From Streptomyces sp. HD (lineage in GTDB: Bacteria > Actinomycetota > Actinomycetes > Streptomycetales > Streptomycetaceae), in assembly GCF_028369295.1 (NCBI RefSeq), contig NZ_JAQMYP010000041.1, forward strand, positions 32,269-96,268: DNA of 64,000 bases. The letters run 5' to 3'. Both the position numbers and the translations under genes were made by a program. Shown one piece after another: positions 35,245 to 43,422 of this stretch (positions within the stretch are counted from its first letter, which is position 1; each line of letters opens with the position of its first letter). The notes under the pieces were generated by a model that saw nothing but the letters and a program-made list of their open reading frames with translations, was not told the origin of the DNA and ran no database searches.

Positions 35245-35733
35245 ATGACTAACGAAGACCTCGGTTCCCTGGACCATATGCTCGCCGAGCGCTCATGTGA
35301 GCGTTTGGTCTTGGAACTCGTCCGAAGGCTTGATCTCGGCGAACCGAGCACGGTGGCCGACCTGTTCACCCCGGACGGAGTCTGGGAGTGGCCGCGTGAC
35401 GGTCGTCTTATCGAAGGACGCGAAGCCCTTCGCCACTACTTCGGGTCCCGGCCAGCAGACCGGCTCTCCAGGCGGATGTGTACGAACATTCTGATCACTG
35501 TTCACTCGGCCAACGAGGCAACGGCCACGACCTATTTCGCAACTTACCGGGTCGATGGCTATGCCGAAGGCCTGCTTGTTCCACCCCGGTTGCCGGCAAA
35601 CATTGGTCACTATGAAGATACTTTCCGCAGGACCGATGGTGTCTGGCTTCTGGCGAGGCGAACTCTGGTCCTGGCGTTCGGCGGGCCGACGGAGCGTCTC
35701 GCGGAGCCTGACCACGCTGGCAAGAGCAGCTGA
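35245..35733 (+). CDS. SnoaL-like/NTF2-fold protein
   Basis: 162-residue protein of the SnoaL/NTF2 superfamily. The opening helix and first strand (RRLDLGEPSTVADLFTPDGV, WEWPRDGRLIEGREAL) and the central strands with FATYRVDGYAEG and YEDTFRRTDGVWLLARRTL are typical. Members are cyclases, hydratases, isomerases or ligand-binding proteins in natural product or steroid-like pathways. ATG 35245 follows GGAG. It runs convergent with a broken TetR gene, whose C-terminal region its 3' end has replaced. Confidence 0.8.
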   Translation: MTNEDLGSLDHMLAERSCERLVLELVRRLDLGEPSTVADLFTPDGVWEWPRDGRLIEGREALRHYFGSRPADRLSRRMCTNILITVHSANEATATTYFATYRVDGYAEGLLVPPRLPANIGHYEDTFRRTDGVWLLARRTLVLAFGGPTERLAEPDHAGKSS

Positions 35734-35738
35734 TCACA

Positions 35739-35930
35739 AGGCAACTCGAAGCTGCGCTCGATGACTGCGGCGATCAGATCGTCCTTGTCCTTGAAATGCC
35801 AGTAGATCGAGCTCGCGGGCAACCCGCACTTGGCGCTGACGGCCGCGATCGACGTCCCGTCGTGGCCGCGCTCACCGGCGATCTCCACGGCACCGGTGGC
35901 CCGCCCGACGACGAGTGCCTTGCGCCTACG
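35739..35930 (-). pseudogene. N-terminal HTH remnant of a TetR-family regulator
   Basis: About 50 residues read as a TetR DNA-binding domain: AGERGHDGTSIAAVSAKCG, LPASSIYWHFKDKDDLI, AAVIERSFE. There is no ATG start in frame; the frame begins after a TGA upstream and the first usable codon is a GTG at 35888, inside helix 1. After ERSFE the frame runs antisense into the SnoaL-like gene and stops resembling TetR. Both the true start and the ligand domain are missing, so it is a fragment. Confidence 0.65.
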
Positions 35931-35934
35931 TCGT

Positions 35935-36282
35935 TCACGCGGCGCTGCTGCTGCGCGGCATCCCGTGCCGGCAGGTCACGTCGTGCTCGCTGCCGAGGCT
36001 GGTCCACCAGCGCTCGCAGCACGCCGAGTCGAGTTCCGCCCGGACGATCGCCTCGGCGGCGTCCCCACCGCGCCCCGCCCGTGCGACCAGCTCCAGGAGC
36101 CACCGCCGCTGTTCCCCGATCACCGTCTCCCGTACCACGGCGATGAGCGGCACGAGACTGGCGGCGGCGAACAGACACGCGGCCCACGCGGGGCCGTACT
36201 GGACTTCGAGCACCGTGGTCCAGGCGAGCCCGGCGCTCGTGGAGATGTAGAGGGCGCAGAGGAAGCGGCTGGAGTAGTTCAT
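35935..36282 (-). CDS. Small conserved Streptomyces membrane protein
   Basis: 115 residues, function unknown. Two hydrophobic helices occupy about residues 5-55 (RFLCALYISTSAGLAWTTVL and a second around ACLFAAASLVPLIAVV). A charged cytoplasmic-like tail ends in a Cys-Cys-Glu-Arg-Trp-Trp motif and SEHDVTCRHG, giving three Cys. The start ATG 36282 follows AAGGA at about 12 bases. It is placed before the TetR remnant on the same strand and could have been its partner. Confidence 0.6.
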   Translation of the reverse strand: MNYSSRFLCALYISTSAGLAWTTVLEVQYGPAWAACLFAAASLVPLIAVVRETVIGEQRRWLLELVARAGRGGDAAEAIVRAELDSACCERWWTSLGSEHDVTCRHGMPRSSSAA

Positions 36283-36396
36283 GGGCGTACACCGTCCTTG
36301 GGGAGGATCGATACACCTTGTCCAACTGCGAACTGCCCGTGTGGACTCGGGTGATTTATCCCACCGTGACCGACGGGGACACTCCTCCGGTATTGA

Positions 36397-37365
36397 CTAG
36401 GCCCTTTCCCGGGCGCCGACCGGGTTCTTGCCCTGGAACGCGGAGCGGTAGGCGTGCGGTGTCGTGCCGACCACCCGGCGGAAGCGCTCGCGGAACGCCG
36501 TCGGTGATCCGAAGCCCGCCTGCCGGGCGATCCGTTCGATCGGGTGATCGCTGTTCTCCAACAGATACTGGGCCCGTCGCACGCGCGCCCGCAGCAGCCA
36601 CTGCAGCGGGGTGGTGCCGGTCTGCTCACGGAAACGGCGGCTGAGGGTGCGCTCGCTCATCCCGGCGCTCTCCGCCATCTCCGCCAGCGTGATCTCCCGG
36701 GCCAGATGGTCCTCGATCCACTCCAGGAGCGGTTCGAGCGCCGATCCGCGTGGCACCGGCGGATGCTCGTGCACGATGAACTGCGCCTGCCCGCCCTCCC
36801 GTTCCAGCGGTACGACGGCCATGCGCGCGGTGTGCGCGGCGACCGCCGACCCCAGGTCCCGCCGGATCATGTGCAGGCACATGTCGAGTCCGGCGGCGGC
36901 TCCGGCGGAGGTGAGGATCTGCCCGTTGTCGACATACAGCACGTCGGGCTGGACCTCGACACGGGGGAAGCGCCGGGCCAGTTCGTCGGTGGCCATCCAG
37001 TGGGTGGTGGCGCGCAGCCCGTCCAGCAGTCCGGCCTCGGCCAGGGCGAAGGCGCCCACGCACACCGACGCGATCCGCGTGCCGGCCTGCGCCGCCTCCC
37101 GCAGGGCCGCCAGTACGCGAGGGGAGGGCGGCCCCGTCTCGTCGGAGCCCGGCACGACGATCGTGTCCGCGTCCGTCAGCCCGTCGAGCCCCCGGTCGAT
37201 CCGCAGGGCGAAGCCCTCCGTGGGCACCTCCGGCGACTCGGCGCACAGCCGGACCCGGTAGGGACGGCGGCCGTCCGGCAGCCGCGTCCAGCCGAACATC
37301 TGGAACGGCGTCGCCATGTCGAACGGCACCACATTGTCGAGAACCAGGATCGCCACGGTGTGCAT
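36397..37365 (-). CDS. GlxA-type AraC-family regulator with DJ-1/PfpI domain
   Basis: 322-residue transcriptional regulator. Residues 1-170 are a DJ-1/PfpI amidase-like fold (AILVLDNVVPFDMATPFQMF, nucleophile-elbow region RIASVCVGAFALAEAG). Residues 225-315 are an AraC DNA-binding domain (EITLAEMAESAGMSERTLSR and the second helix IERIARQAGFGSPTAFRERF). GlxA homologues respond to nitrogen or amide-related signals. It diverges from a small membrane protein over 221 bases, which contain a short dyad CCGTG-GCCAT-CACGG (37434-37448). The start ATG is at 37365. Confidence 0.88.
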   Translation of the reverse strand: MHTVAILVLDNVVPFDMATPFQMFGWTRLPDGRRPYRVRLCAESPEVPTEGFALRIDRGLDGLTDADTIVVPGSDETGPPSPRVLAALREAAQAGTRIASVCVGAFALAEAGLLDGLRATTHWMATDELARRFPRVEVQPDVLYVDNGQILTSAGAAAGLDMCLHMIRRDLGSAVAAHTARMAVVPLEREGGQAQFIVHEHPPVPRGSALEPLLEWIEDHLAREITLAEMAESAGMSERTLSRRFREQTGTTPLQWLLRARVRRAQYLLENSDHPIERIARQAGFGSPTAFRERFRRVVGTTPHAYRSAFQGKNPVGARERA

Positions 37366-37586
37366 GAGCCCACCCTAGGCAGAGTCCCGCCATCCCCAGA
37401 AGCCCAGGTCAGTAAGGGGAGATTGCCATGATGCCGTGGCCATCACGGGTGGCGAGAACCCGTTGGAAGCTGTCATTTCAGCCTCTGTGCGATCACCGGA
37501 GAGATCCCTAACGTGGGCGGGGCCGCCCCGCGCGAGCCGAGCCCGGGGGCCGATTCCCACGCCGACACGGAGACCGACACCAGCCG

Positions 37587-38048
37587 ATGACCAAGATCCT
37601 GCTCACCCTTCACGTCCTGGCGGCCATCGTCGCCGTCGGCCCCGTCACCGTCGCGGCCAGCATGTTCCCACCGGCCGCGCGCCGCGTCCCGGCGGCCGAC
37701 GGTGCCGTGGCCGTGGGTACCGTCCGGCTCCTGCACCGCATCTGCCGCGTCTACGCCGGCATCGGGGTGTCGGTCCCCGTCCTCGGCGTGGCCACCGCCC
37801 TGGCGATGGGCGTCCTGGGCAGTGGCTGGCTCATCACGTCCATCGCCCTGACCGCCGCGGCCGCCGGCATCCTGGTCGCCTTCGTCCTGCCCCGCCAGGA
37901 GGAGCTCCTCGACCAGCTGGACGCCCAGCGGCCCGTCGAGCACTCGGCCACGGCGCAACTCGCCATGTTCACCGGCATCTTCAACCTCCTGTGGGCCACC
38001 GTCACCGTCCTGATGATCGTGCGGCCCGGTTCGACGACCGGCGCCTGA
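37587..38048 (+). CDS. DUF2269-like integral membrane protein
   Basis: 153 residues with four hydrophobic helices: near residues 4-26, 52-73, 78-97 and 122-145. The pattern (short polar loops, a Gln-Glu-Glu stretch after helix three) fits the DUF2269 family of predicted membrane proteins, function unknown. ATG 37587 begins the first helix directly. It diverges from the GlxA-type regulator and may be under its control. Confidence 0.72.
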   Translation: MTKILLTLHVLAAIVAVGPVTVAASMFPPAARRVPAADGAVAVGTVRLLHRICRVYAGIGVSVPVLGVATALAMGVLGSGWLITSIALTAAAAGILVAFVLPRQEELLDQLDAQRPVEHSATAQLAMFTGIFNLLWATVTVLMIVRPGSTTGA

Positions 38049-38231
38049 CCCGGGGAGGGGGCTCCTGACCCGGGGATCGGGCGGCGCGCGGCACCGCGTC
38101 GGCGCCCTACTGTCCGTTCGTCCGCCGTCAAGCGCTCTGGCAGAATTCGTACTTCAGTGTGCGTCGGCGCCTAGACTCCACAGCCGTGCCCAAATGCACA
38201 CAGGGCCACGACAGGAAAGGCGCGTTGACGG

Positions 38232-38444
38232 GTGTTCCAGGATTCCCCCATTTACGACCGGCTGATCGCGGAGCGCGGCGACATCCCCACCCAGGTGCGC
38301 AGGGAGGCCGAACGCGTCAGCAGGGAAGTCGAGTTCGCCATGCAGCCGCTGCTGTCCGGCGGCAACGCGCCTGCTCCCGTACGGCAGGCCGCTCCGCCCC
38401 CGACCTGGCAGCGCAGCGCCCTGCCCCCCGGCCCCCAGCGCTGA
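38232..38444 (+). CDS. Small conserved Streptomyces protein
   Basis: 70-residue protein starting with GTG. The N-terminal 40 residues (SPIYDRLIAERGDIPTQVRR) form a charged amphipathic helix pattern found in many Streptomyces proteins of this length, and the rest is a Pro/Ala-rich tail. Function unknown. Its stop is six bases from the stop of the convergent graspetide ligase. Confidence 0.6.
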   Translation: MFQDSPIYDRLIAERGDIPTQVRREAERVSREVEFAMQPLLSGGNAPAPVRQAAPPPTWQRSALPPGPQR

Positions 38445-38450
38445 TCCCGC

Positions 38451-39425
38451 TCAGGTGGCCGTCGCGCTCGCCCCGTTGACGGAGGGTTCCTGCCCGAAGG
38501 CCGGCCGGGCGAGCCACTCGGCGATGGTGCGGGCTATCGGCTGGCCCGTGTCCACCTCGACGAACCCGAACTGTCCCGACTGGTTGCACTCCAGGAACCA
38601 CCACGTCCCGTCGGCGTCCTCGGCGAAGTCGAAGGCGCCGTAGGCGAGTTCCGCGTCCCGCAGATAGGCGCGGACGGCCTCCGCGACGCGGGGCGCCGTC
38701 TCCACCGGATGCCACGGTGCCCCGGAGGCGTCGAAGCGGACGTCCACCTCGGCGTCGGCGTCGGCCGCCCTGCGGGCGGCGAGCAGCGTCCCGCCCACCG
38801 CGGTGAGACGGATGTCGGCCCGCTTGACGACGCGTCGTTGCAGCAGGGTGGGACCGAACGCGACGGCGGAGAAGTCCGCGTCCGGGGCCACCCTGCTGGT
38901 GGGCACGGCCCGGGGCGGGTCCTGCGGATGTGCGCCGGACACCGGCTTGACCACCAGGTCCGGATACCGATCGGCGAACTCGCGGGCCGCCTGCGGGAAC
39001 GTCGTGATCAACGTCGCGGGGACGGGCAGCCCGCAGCGCTGGGCCAGCCGCAACTGCCAGGGCTTGTACCGGGCCCGGCCGGCCGCGTCGGGCTGGTTCA
39101 TCCAACGGGCGTCACAGCTGCGCAGCATGCCGTACAGCGCCTGCCCTGCCTCCTCCGCCAGCCAGGGTGACGGCGCCGCCGCCCGGGACGCCGCCGTCCC
39201 CGGCCTGCGCACCCAGACGGACCGCAGCCCGCTGATGCTCACCAGCCGTTCCGCGGCCGACAGATGGCCGCGGAAGGCGCCGTGCACATACTCACCCGAC
39301 AGCGCGACCCCGCCGGTCAGATCGGCGGGATCGAGCCGGACCACCGGAACACCGGACGCGTTGAGGTGCACGACCACCATGTCCGCGGTCACGTCCTCTT
39401 CGCTCGTCAGAATCAAGACGGTCAT
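38451..39425 (-). CDS. tgmB: ATP-grasp peptide ligase of a graspetide locus (TgmB type)
   Basis: ATP-grasp ligase of the GRASP_SAV_5884/TgmB family, 324 residues. Such enzymes close side-chain ester or amide bonds between Thr/Ser or Lys and Asp/Glu in the precursor encoded next door. The N-terminal pre-ATP-grasp part (VLILTSEEDVTADMVVVHL), the central VWVRRPG and NQPDAAGRARYKPWQLRLAQ, the ATP-binding DLVVKPVSGA and the metal-binding WWFLECNQSGQFGFVE are all present. ATG 39425 begins 16 bases after the precursor's stop, so the two genes share a transcript. Confidence 0.9.
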   Translation of the reverse strand: MTVLILTSEEDVTADMVVVHLNASGVPVVRLDPADLTGGVALSGEYVHGAFRGHLSAAERLVSISGLRSVWVRRPGTAASRAAAPSPWLAEEAGQALYGMLRSCDARWMNQPDAAGRARYKPWQLRLAQRCGLPVPATLITTFPQAAREFADRYPDLVVKPVSGAHPQDPPRAVPTSRVAPDADFSAVAFGPTLLQRRVVKRADIRLTAVGGTLLAARRAADADAEVDVRFDASGAPWHPVETAPRVAEAVRAYLRDAELAYGAFDFAEDADGTWWFLECNQSGQFGFVEVDTGQPIARTIAEWLARPAFGQEPSVNGASATAT

Positions 39426-39441
39426 TGTCGCCGGCCTGTGT

Positions 39442-39633
39442 TCAGTCGTCGAAGTGAGTCTTCGAGCCGGCCGTGGATGTCGTGGTCCCCAGTTCCCGCA
39501 GCAATGCATGATCACTGGCGGCTATCCGCCCGTCACGGAGCACGTTCAACTGCAGCCCGGAGTCATAGACGTACGGAGCGGTGACCTCCAACTCCGCTGC
39601 CGGCCGTGCATAGTTGAGCGCGAACGGTTGCAT
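39442..39633 (-). CDS. tgmA: Graspetide precursor peptide (ATP-grasp-modified RiPP)
   Basis: 63-residue precursor of the actinobacterial GRASP_targ family. The leader has the conserved PFALNYARP near the N-terminus and YVYDSGLQLNVLRDG before the core. The C-terminal part GTTTSTAGSKTHFDD supplies hydroxyl donors (Thr50-52, Ser53, Thr54, Ser57, Thr59), one Lys58 and two acceptors, Asp62 and Asp63. The ring pattern is thus likely two macrocycles at most. AAGGGAGA precedes the ATG. The maturase is the next gene; no leader peptidase or exporter is visible. Confidence 0.85.
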   Translation of the reverse strand: MQPFALNYARPAAELEVTAPYVYDSGLQLNVLRDGRIAASDHALLRELGTTTSTAGSKTHFDD

Positions 39634-39750
39634 CGTCTCTCCCTTACAGGTGCGCTCCGAACGAGCTTGGTCACCCAGCGCCGCCCCTCGGTCTGTCGAC
39701 GCCCTTTGCTTCCCACTTACTTAAACGAATCGAACGAGTGGTTGGTTTCC

Positions 39751-40047
39751 TTACTTTCCGTAATCAACGGGGCCGGGCCGCCCCGCGTCGGGAGAACGGC
39801 GCAAGGAACGCAGCGCCAGCAGGAGCACGCCGATGTCGTCCAGATACACCGGATCGGGCATCAGATCGGTCGGCAGCACGAAATAGACGAGGGCACCCCA
39901 GAACACCCACCGCGGTCCGGTCGGCAGTCCGGCGCGCCGCAGCGTGCGGCGTGTGCGCACGAGCCGCACCAGCACTCCGACGGCCACGGCGAGCAGGGCG
40001 GCCGCGAGGGCCGCGGCGACGACGATCAGTGTGGTGGTCGAGTCCAC
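39751..40047 (-). CDS. DUF1232 (YkvA-like) membrane protein
   Basis: 98 residues: one N-terminal membrane helix (about 5-28), a basic stretch with several Arg, then the DUF1232 core YFVLPTDLMPDPVYLDDIGV. Family members are small membrane proteins of unknown role. GTG 40047 has AAGGAGG four bases ahead; the in-frame ATG extension to 40143 lacks a ribosome site. It lies 117 bases upstream of the graspetide precursor on the same strand, so a link is possible but not implied. Confidence 0.75.
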   Translation of the reverse strand: MDSTTTLIVVAAALAAALLAVAVGVLVRLVRTRRTLRRAGLPTGPRWVFWGALVYFVLPTDLMPDPVYLDDIGVLLLALRSLRRSPDAGRPGPVDYGK

Positions 40048-40335
40048 GGACCCTCCTTGTGCCGTCGGTGCGCACCACACGCACTGCTGGTCGGATTCCC
40101 GATTACGGCGTGTGCATTGCATGACGGCCGTCACCAGGAGCAAACCATCACCCGTCAGGACGGAAGACGCGTAATCAGTTCGCCCACCTGCCTGCGCGGG
40201 CGCGCGAACCGTCCATCCGCGTGCCGAAACGGAACCCGCCAGACGCAGTACATGCCTGTACGGCCCCTTCGCAGCCGCCGTACGCCCCTTGGGCGCACGA
40301 TCGGACAGGTCGGTTCCCGTATCTCTTCCGCCCGG

Positions 40336-41508
40336 CTAGCGGTCCGACGTCTCCGGCTGCTCCGGCTGCTCCTCGACGGCCGTGCTCGCCCCCGCGCCGT
40401 CCGGGCCGGAGGCCGTTCTGCGGGACCGGGCGGAGCCCTTGAGGCGCTCGAAGGTCCGGGTCAGCTGCTGGAGCGGGGATGCCGCCGGTGCGTCGGAGGG
40501 CTGGGGGCGCGGCACGGGGACGGCGTCGGCGGTCTCCCGGTAGGCGGCCAGTGCCGTGTGCGCCTGCTCGGCGGCCTCCCGGTACAGGTCGCGGGACTTC
40601 GTCATCGCCTCCAGCGCCTCGGCGTACATCGCCACGAGTGCGCGCTCGCGTTCGAGCTCTTCCTCCAGCGTGAGCAGCCGCCAGTCCTCCCGGAGTGCGG
40701 TGACGGCCCCCTCGCCGCCGTCCGGCAGCGGGCGCGGCAGCGCGGCGAGGCGTGTGACCGCATGGATGAGCTCGGCCGGCTCCGAACCGTCCAGGAAGAC
40801 GCTGCGTACGGTGAAGTCGTCCACGTCGTAGTCGGACGGCGCCGGAGTCCCTGGCAGCACCACGGCACCGCCGCGCGGCACCTGGACGCCGAAGTCCCGC
40901 AGGGCCCAGTTCACGACGCGCAGCTGGCTCGGCGCGGCCCGGTGCTCCACCACCCGGTGCCGCAGACTCGGCGGCAGCATCCCGGCCAGGGGTGTGCGGC
41001 CGCGCTGGTCGGGGGTCATGGCCTCGTGGACGACGACATGGAAGTTCCAGCCGTCGCGCGCGGAGTCCCGCAACAGGTGCCGTACGGCCTTGTCGTCCTG
41101 CGGCAGGGGGTTGATGCCCGTCAGGCGCAGGCCCGTGACCGGCTCGTGGTCCCACGTGGCGTCCGGCTCCTGCGGCCAGAACAGGGCGGCCGGCGACGGC
41201 CAGCGCGGGTCCCACGGGGCTTCCGCCTCCGCGGCGAGCACCCACTCCTGACCGCTGCCGGAGCCGTGCTCGACGGTCAGCCGGGCCCGCACGGTCACCG
41301 GCCCGGCGACCCGCCACCGGGCCTCGAAGATCCACTGCCGGGCACCCTCGGTCTCGGGCAACTCTGAGAAGTCGTCTATGTCTCCGCTGTCCTTGAGGTG
41401 CCGCAGACTGAGCCGGAGGACGTCCTGTGCGGCGGGTCCGAGGTGGCGGCCACGGGCCAGCCACACCGAGGGCGGGATGGTGGGGCGAGCGCTGGAGGAG
41501 CTGGGCAT
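40336..41508 (-). CDS. Conserved protein of unknown function with C-terminal coiled coil
   Basis: 390 residues without a recognised domain. The first 270 residues are mixed alpha/beta with many Trp and Pro (FEARWRVAGPVTVRARLTVE, WDPRWPSPAALFWP). From about 270 to 330 is a charged helical region (EELERERALVAMYAEALEAM) predicted as coiled coil. The tail is Pro/Ala/Glu-rich and probably disordered. No signal peptide or membrane helix is seen. ATG 41508 is a reasonable start, but its ribosome site is weak. Functional assignment is not possible from context. Confidence 0.65.
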   Translation of the reverse strand: MPSSSSARPTIPPSVWLARGRHLGPAAQDVLRLSLRHLKDSGDIDDFSELPETEGARQWIFEARWRVAGPVTVRARLTVEHGSGSGQEWVLAAEAEAPWDPRWPSPAALFWPQEPDATWDHEPVTGLRLTGINPLPQDDKAVRHLLRDSARDGWNFHVVVHEAMTPDQRGRTPLAGMLPPSLRHRVVEHRAAPSQLRVVNWALRDFGVQVPRGGAVVLPGTPAPSDYDVDDFTVRSVFLDGSEPAELIHAVTRLAALPRPLPDGGEGAVTALREDWRLLTLEEELERERALVAMYAEALEAMTKSRDLYREAAEQAHTALAAYRETADAVPVPRPQPSDAPAASPLQQLTRTFERLKGSARSRRTASGPDGAGASTAVEEQPEQPETSDR

Positions 41509-41666
41509 AGGTCCATCTGTGGGCGGAGGTACGTGCTTGTACCAGTATCGTCGCCGCAGGTGGCTGCCAAACCGGCGGGGTCCGCACACGGGGTGTGCGC
41601 GATCCGCACAGCCCGGCCGCCGCTCACTCGTGGCCCGCGCTCCATCCGGTCATGACAATGACTCGG

Positions 41667-41711
41667 TGAGCAGGACTCGCCCACCATCCGCATTGGGGCG
41701 GGTCCTGCTCA
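41667..41711. terminator. Long hairpin downstream of the lamin-tail gene
   Basis: 16-bp stem TGAGCAGGACTCGCCC / GGGCGGGTCCTGCTCA with one G-U pair and a 13-base loop. It lies between the start region of the coiled-coil gene and the stop of the lamin-tail gene at 41727. Confidence 0.65.
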
Positions 41712-41726
41712 TGCCTCGCGGTCGGC

Positions 41727-42224
41727 TCAGCCGTGGTAGGTGATGTAGCCGTTTCCGTCCGGGTCGGACCCGCTCTTGGTGTACGAGTGCGAGTCGGCGC
41801 CGGCGCCCGAGGGCTTGTACAGCCTGATGGTGTCCTTGTCGTTGTTCCACAGGAAGTTGCAGTTGTCGCGGTACACGACGTTCTTGCTGTCGGAGTCGGT
41901 GCCGTGGCCGCCCCGGAGCTTCACGTAGTCACCGGGCTGCAGATAGTGGTTCGCGGGGAAGACGAACTTGTTGGTGCTGGTGGCGTCCCGCACGACGTAG
42001 CCCTTGAGGTTCACCGTCGCGCTCGACGAGTAGTTCTTGATCGTCAGGTATTCCTCGTCGGTGTTGCCGGTGGAACAGCTGTTGGAGTCGCGGCCGGGGG
42101 CGTCGTACTGGATGCCCTTGACCTTCAGCGCGGACGAGTACTCGGTGGCGTGGGCCGGTACGGCGGACAGCGCGGCGAGTGCGGCCGTCGCGACGGCAGT
42201 TGTGGCGGCGATGCGTATGCGCAT
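41727..42224 (-). CDS. Secreted lamin-tail domain protein
   Basis: 165-residue exported protein. Signal peptide of about 26 residues (ending VPAHA). The mature part is an Ig-like lamin-tail domain: DEEYLTIKNYSSSATVNLKG, YVVRDATSTNKFVFP, LQPGDYVKLRGGHG, with two Cys likely bridged. Such domains occur in extracellular nucleases and adhesins, but here the domain stands alone, so it may be a structural or binding module. A purine-rich GGGGG lies some 12 bases before the ATG. A long hairpin follows the gene. Confidence 0.82.
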   Translation of the reverse strand: MRIRIAATTAVATAALAALSAVPAHATEYSSALKVKGIQYDAPGRDSNSCSTGNTDEEYLTIKNYSSSATVNLKGYVVRDATSTNKFVFPANHYLQPGDYVKLRGGHGTDSDSKNVVYRDNCNFLWNNDKDTIRLYKPSGAGADSHSYTKSGSDPDGNGYITYHG

Positions 42225-42325
42225 GAAGAAACATCCCCCTGTGTGGAGCTTGCGTGAAGATCAGGAGTGTATGCAGCGCACACGAGTCCTGTGGTGACTT
42301 CACCGAAATGTGAGACAAAAGCGCG

Positions 42326-43291
42326 TCAGTGCGGGTAGGCCCGTGGTGGCCGCTGACGCGGCAGCTCGTCGCGGAACTCCGCGATGACCGAGCTGATCTG
42401 GCGCATCAGCGCGGTGTTCTCCAGCCGGTCGAGATACAGGTTGCGCCGGGCGAGGGCGGGCACGTCGACGCAGAAGTACAGGGCCATGAGCGGATTGATG
42501 AACAACTCGGCGTTCCTGGTCCGCTCGGTGAACCGTACGTCCCCGAAATCGCCGCGCACGGCGGCGGCCACGGACCCCTGGACGATGCTCGGATGGTCCG
42601 GCGTGCACCGCTGGGCGTGCTCCACCGCATCGAGGTAGAGCCTGCCCTCGGGGCTGTGGCGCGGCAGCGAGAACGCGCCGAGGTAGCCGTCCTCGCGGTC
42701 CAGTGCGGCGAGGTTCTCCAGCACCAGGGAGTGGTTGACCCCGTGATAAGCGTCCACCCCGAACCCGAGGCATGCCGCCAGCCGCACCGGAACCTCGTCG
42801 AGCCCGGCCACGGCGGCCAGGCTGGCCATGTCCTCCTCCGGTGTGCCCAGCCCGTGTTCGTCGCCGCGCATCAGGATGTCGGTGCCGCCGTCGACCAGCA
42901 CGACGGCGTCGATGCCGCCCAGATGCGCCAGGAGGGTGCGGTAGGCGTCCCGGAGCGGTCGGACGCCCGTTCGGGGAAACGCGTACACCGTGTCGGGCAG
43001 GTCCTGCTCGGCGAGCCACTGGGCGAGCGTCCGCTCCGGGAAGTAGTCGCCGCGGGCGGGGGTGTCGGGGCGTATCGCCGCGACGTCGTGGTCCACCCAC
43101 ACGTCGAGGTCCAGCCCGTACAGGTCCGCGAACGACAGGTTGGCCAGGTGGACTTCCTTGCCTGCCGCCCTGAGCGCGAGGGCCAGGGGCAGACCGGCGT
43201 ACACATCGAAACCGCCGCCCGCACCGGCGACGAGCACCCGCCGCGCGTCGCGCAGCCGGGTGAGGAAAGGGGGTTCGAGGAGTGAGAACAC
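42326..43291 (-). CDS. DUF1152 domain protein
   Basis: 321-residue protein matching DUF1152, a Rossmann-like family of unknown function. Identifying pieces are VLVAGAGGGFDVYAGLPLAL, the signature VVLVDGGTDILMRGDEHGLG and the C-terminal IVQGSVAAAVRGDFGDV. No signal peptide or membrane segment is present, so it is cytoplasmic. GTG 43291 is used; no strong ribosome site is visible, so the start is uncertain. It is about 100 bases upstream of the lamin-tail gene, likely a separate transcript. Confidence 0.78.
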   Translation of the reverse strand: MFSLLEPPFLTRLRDARRVLVAGAGGGFDVYAGLPLALALRAAGKEVHLANLSFADLYGLDLDVWVDHDVAAIRPDTPARGDYFPERTLAQWLAEQDLPDTVYAFPRTGVRPLRDAYRTLLAHLGGIDAVVLVDGGTDILMRGDEHGLGTPEEDMASLAAVAGLDEVPVRLAACLGFGVDAYHGVNHSLVLENLAALDREDGYLGAFSLPRHSPEGRLYLDAVEHAQRCTPDHPSIVQGSVAAAVRGDFGDVRFTERTRNAELFINPLMALYFCVDVPALARRNLYLDRLENTALMRQISSVIAEFRDELPRQRPPRAYPH

Positions 43292-43358
43292 CGGGGGACG
43301 CTAACAGGCGGCGATCACTGGGGGCGTGCCGATTTCGAAAGGGGCGGCAGCTGATTGC

Positions 43359-43406
43359 GAGAGGGCCGGGGCCCGGGGGAACGAACCCCCGGGCCCCGGC
43401 CCTCTC
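43359..43406. terminator. 21-bp perfect hairpin after the ferredoxin reductase gene
   Basis: The arms (43359-43379 and 43386-43406) are perfectly complementary over 21 bases, GAGAGGGCCGGGGCC onward, around a 6-base loop AACGAA. It starts 17 bases after the reductase stop on the minus strand. Confidence 0.85.
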
Positions 43407-43422
43407 GGCCGTCGTCGGCGAC

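Noticed and set aside
38803..41367. An 854-residue plus-strand frame across the graspetide and coiled-coil genes
   Set aside because: It runs antisense through the precursor, ligase and three other genes and has no protein resemblance.
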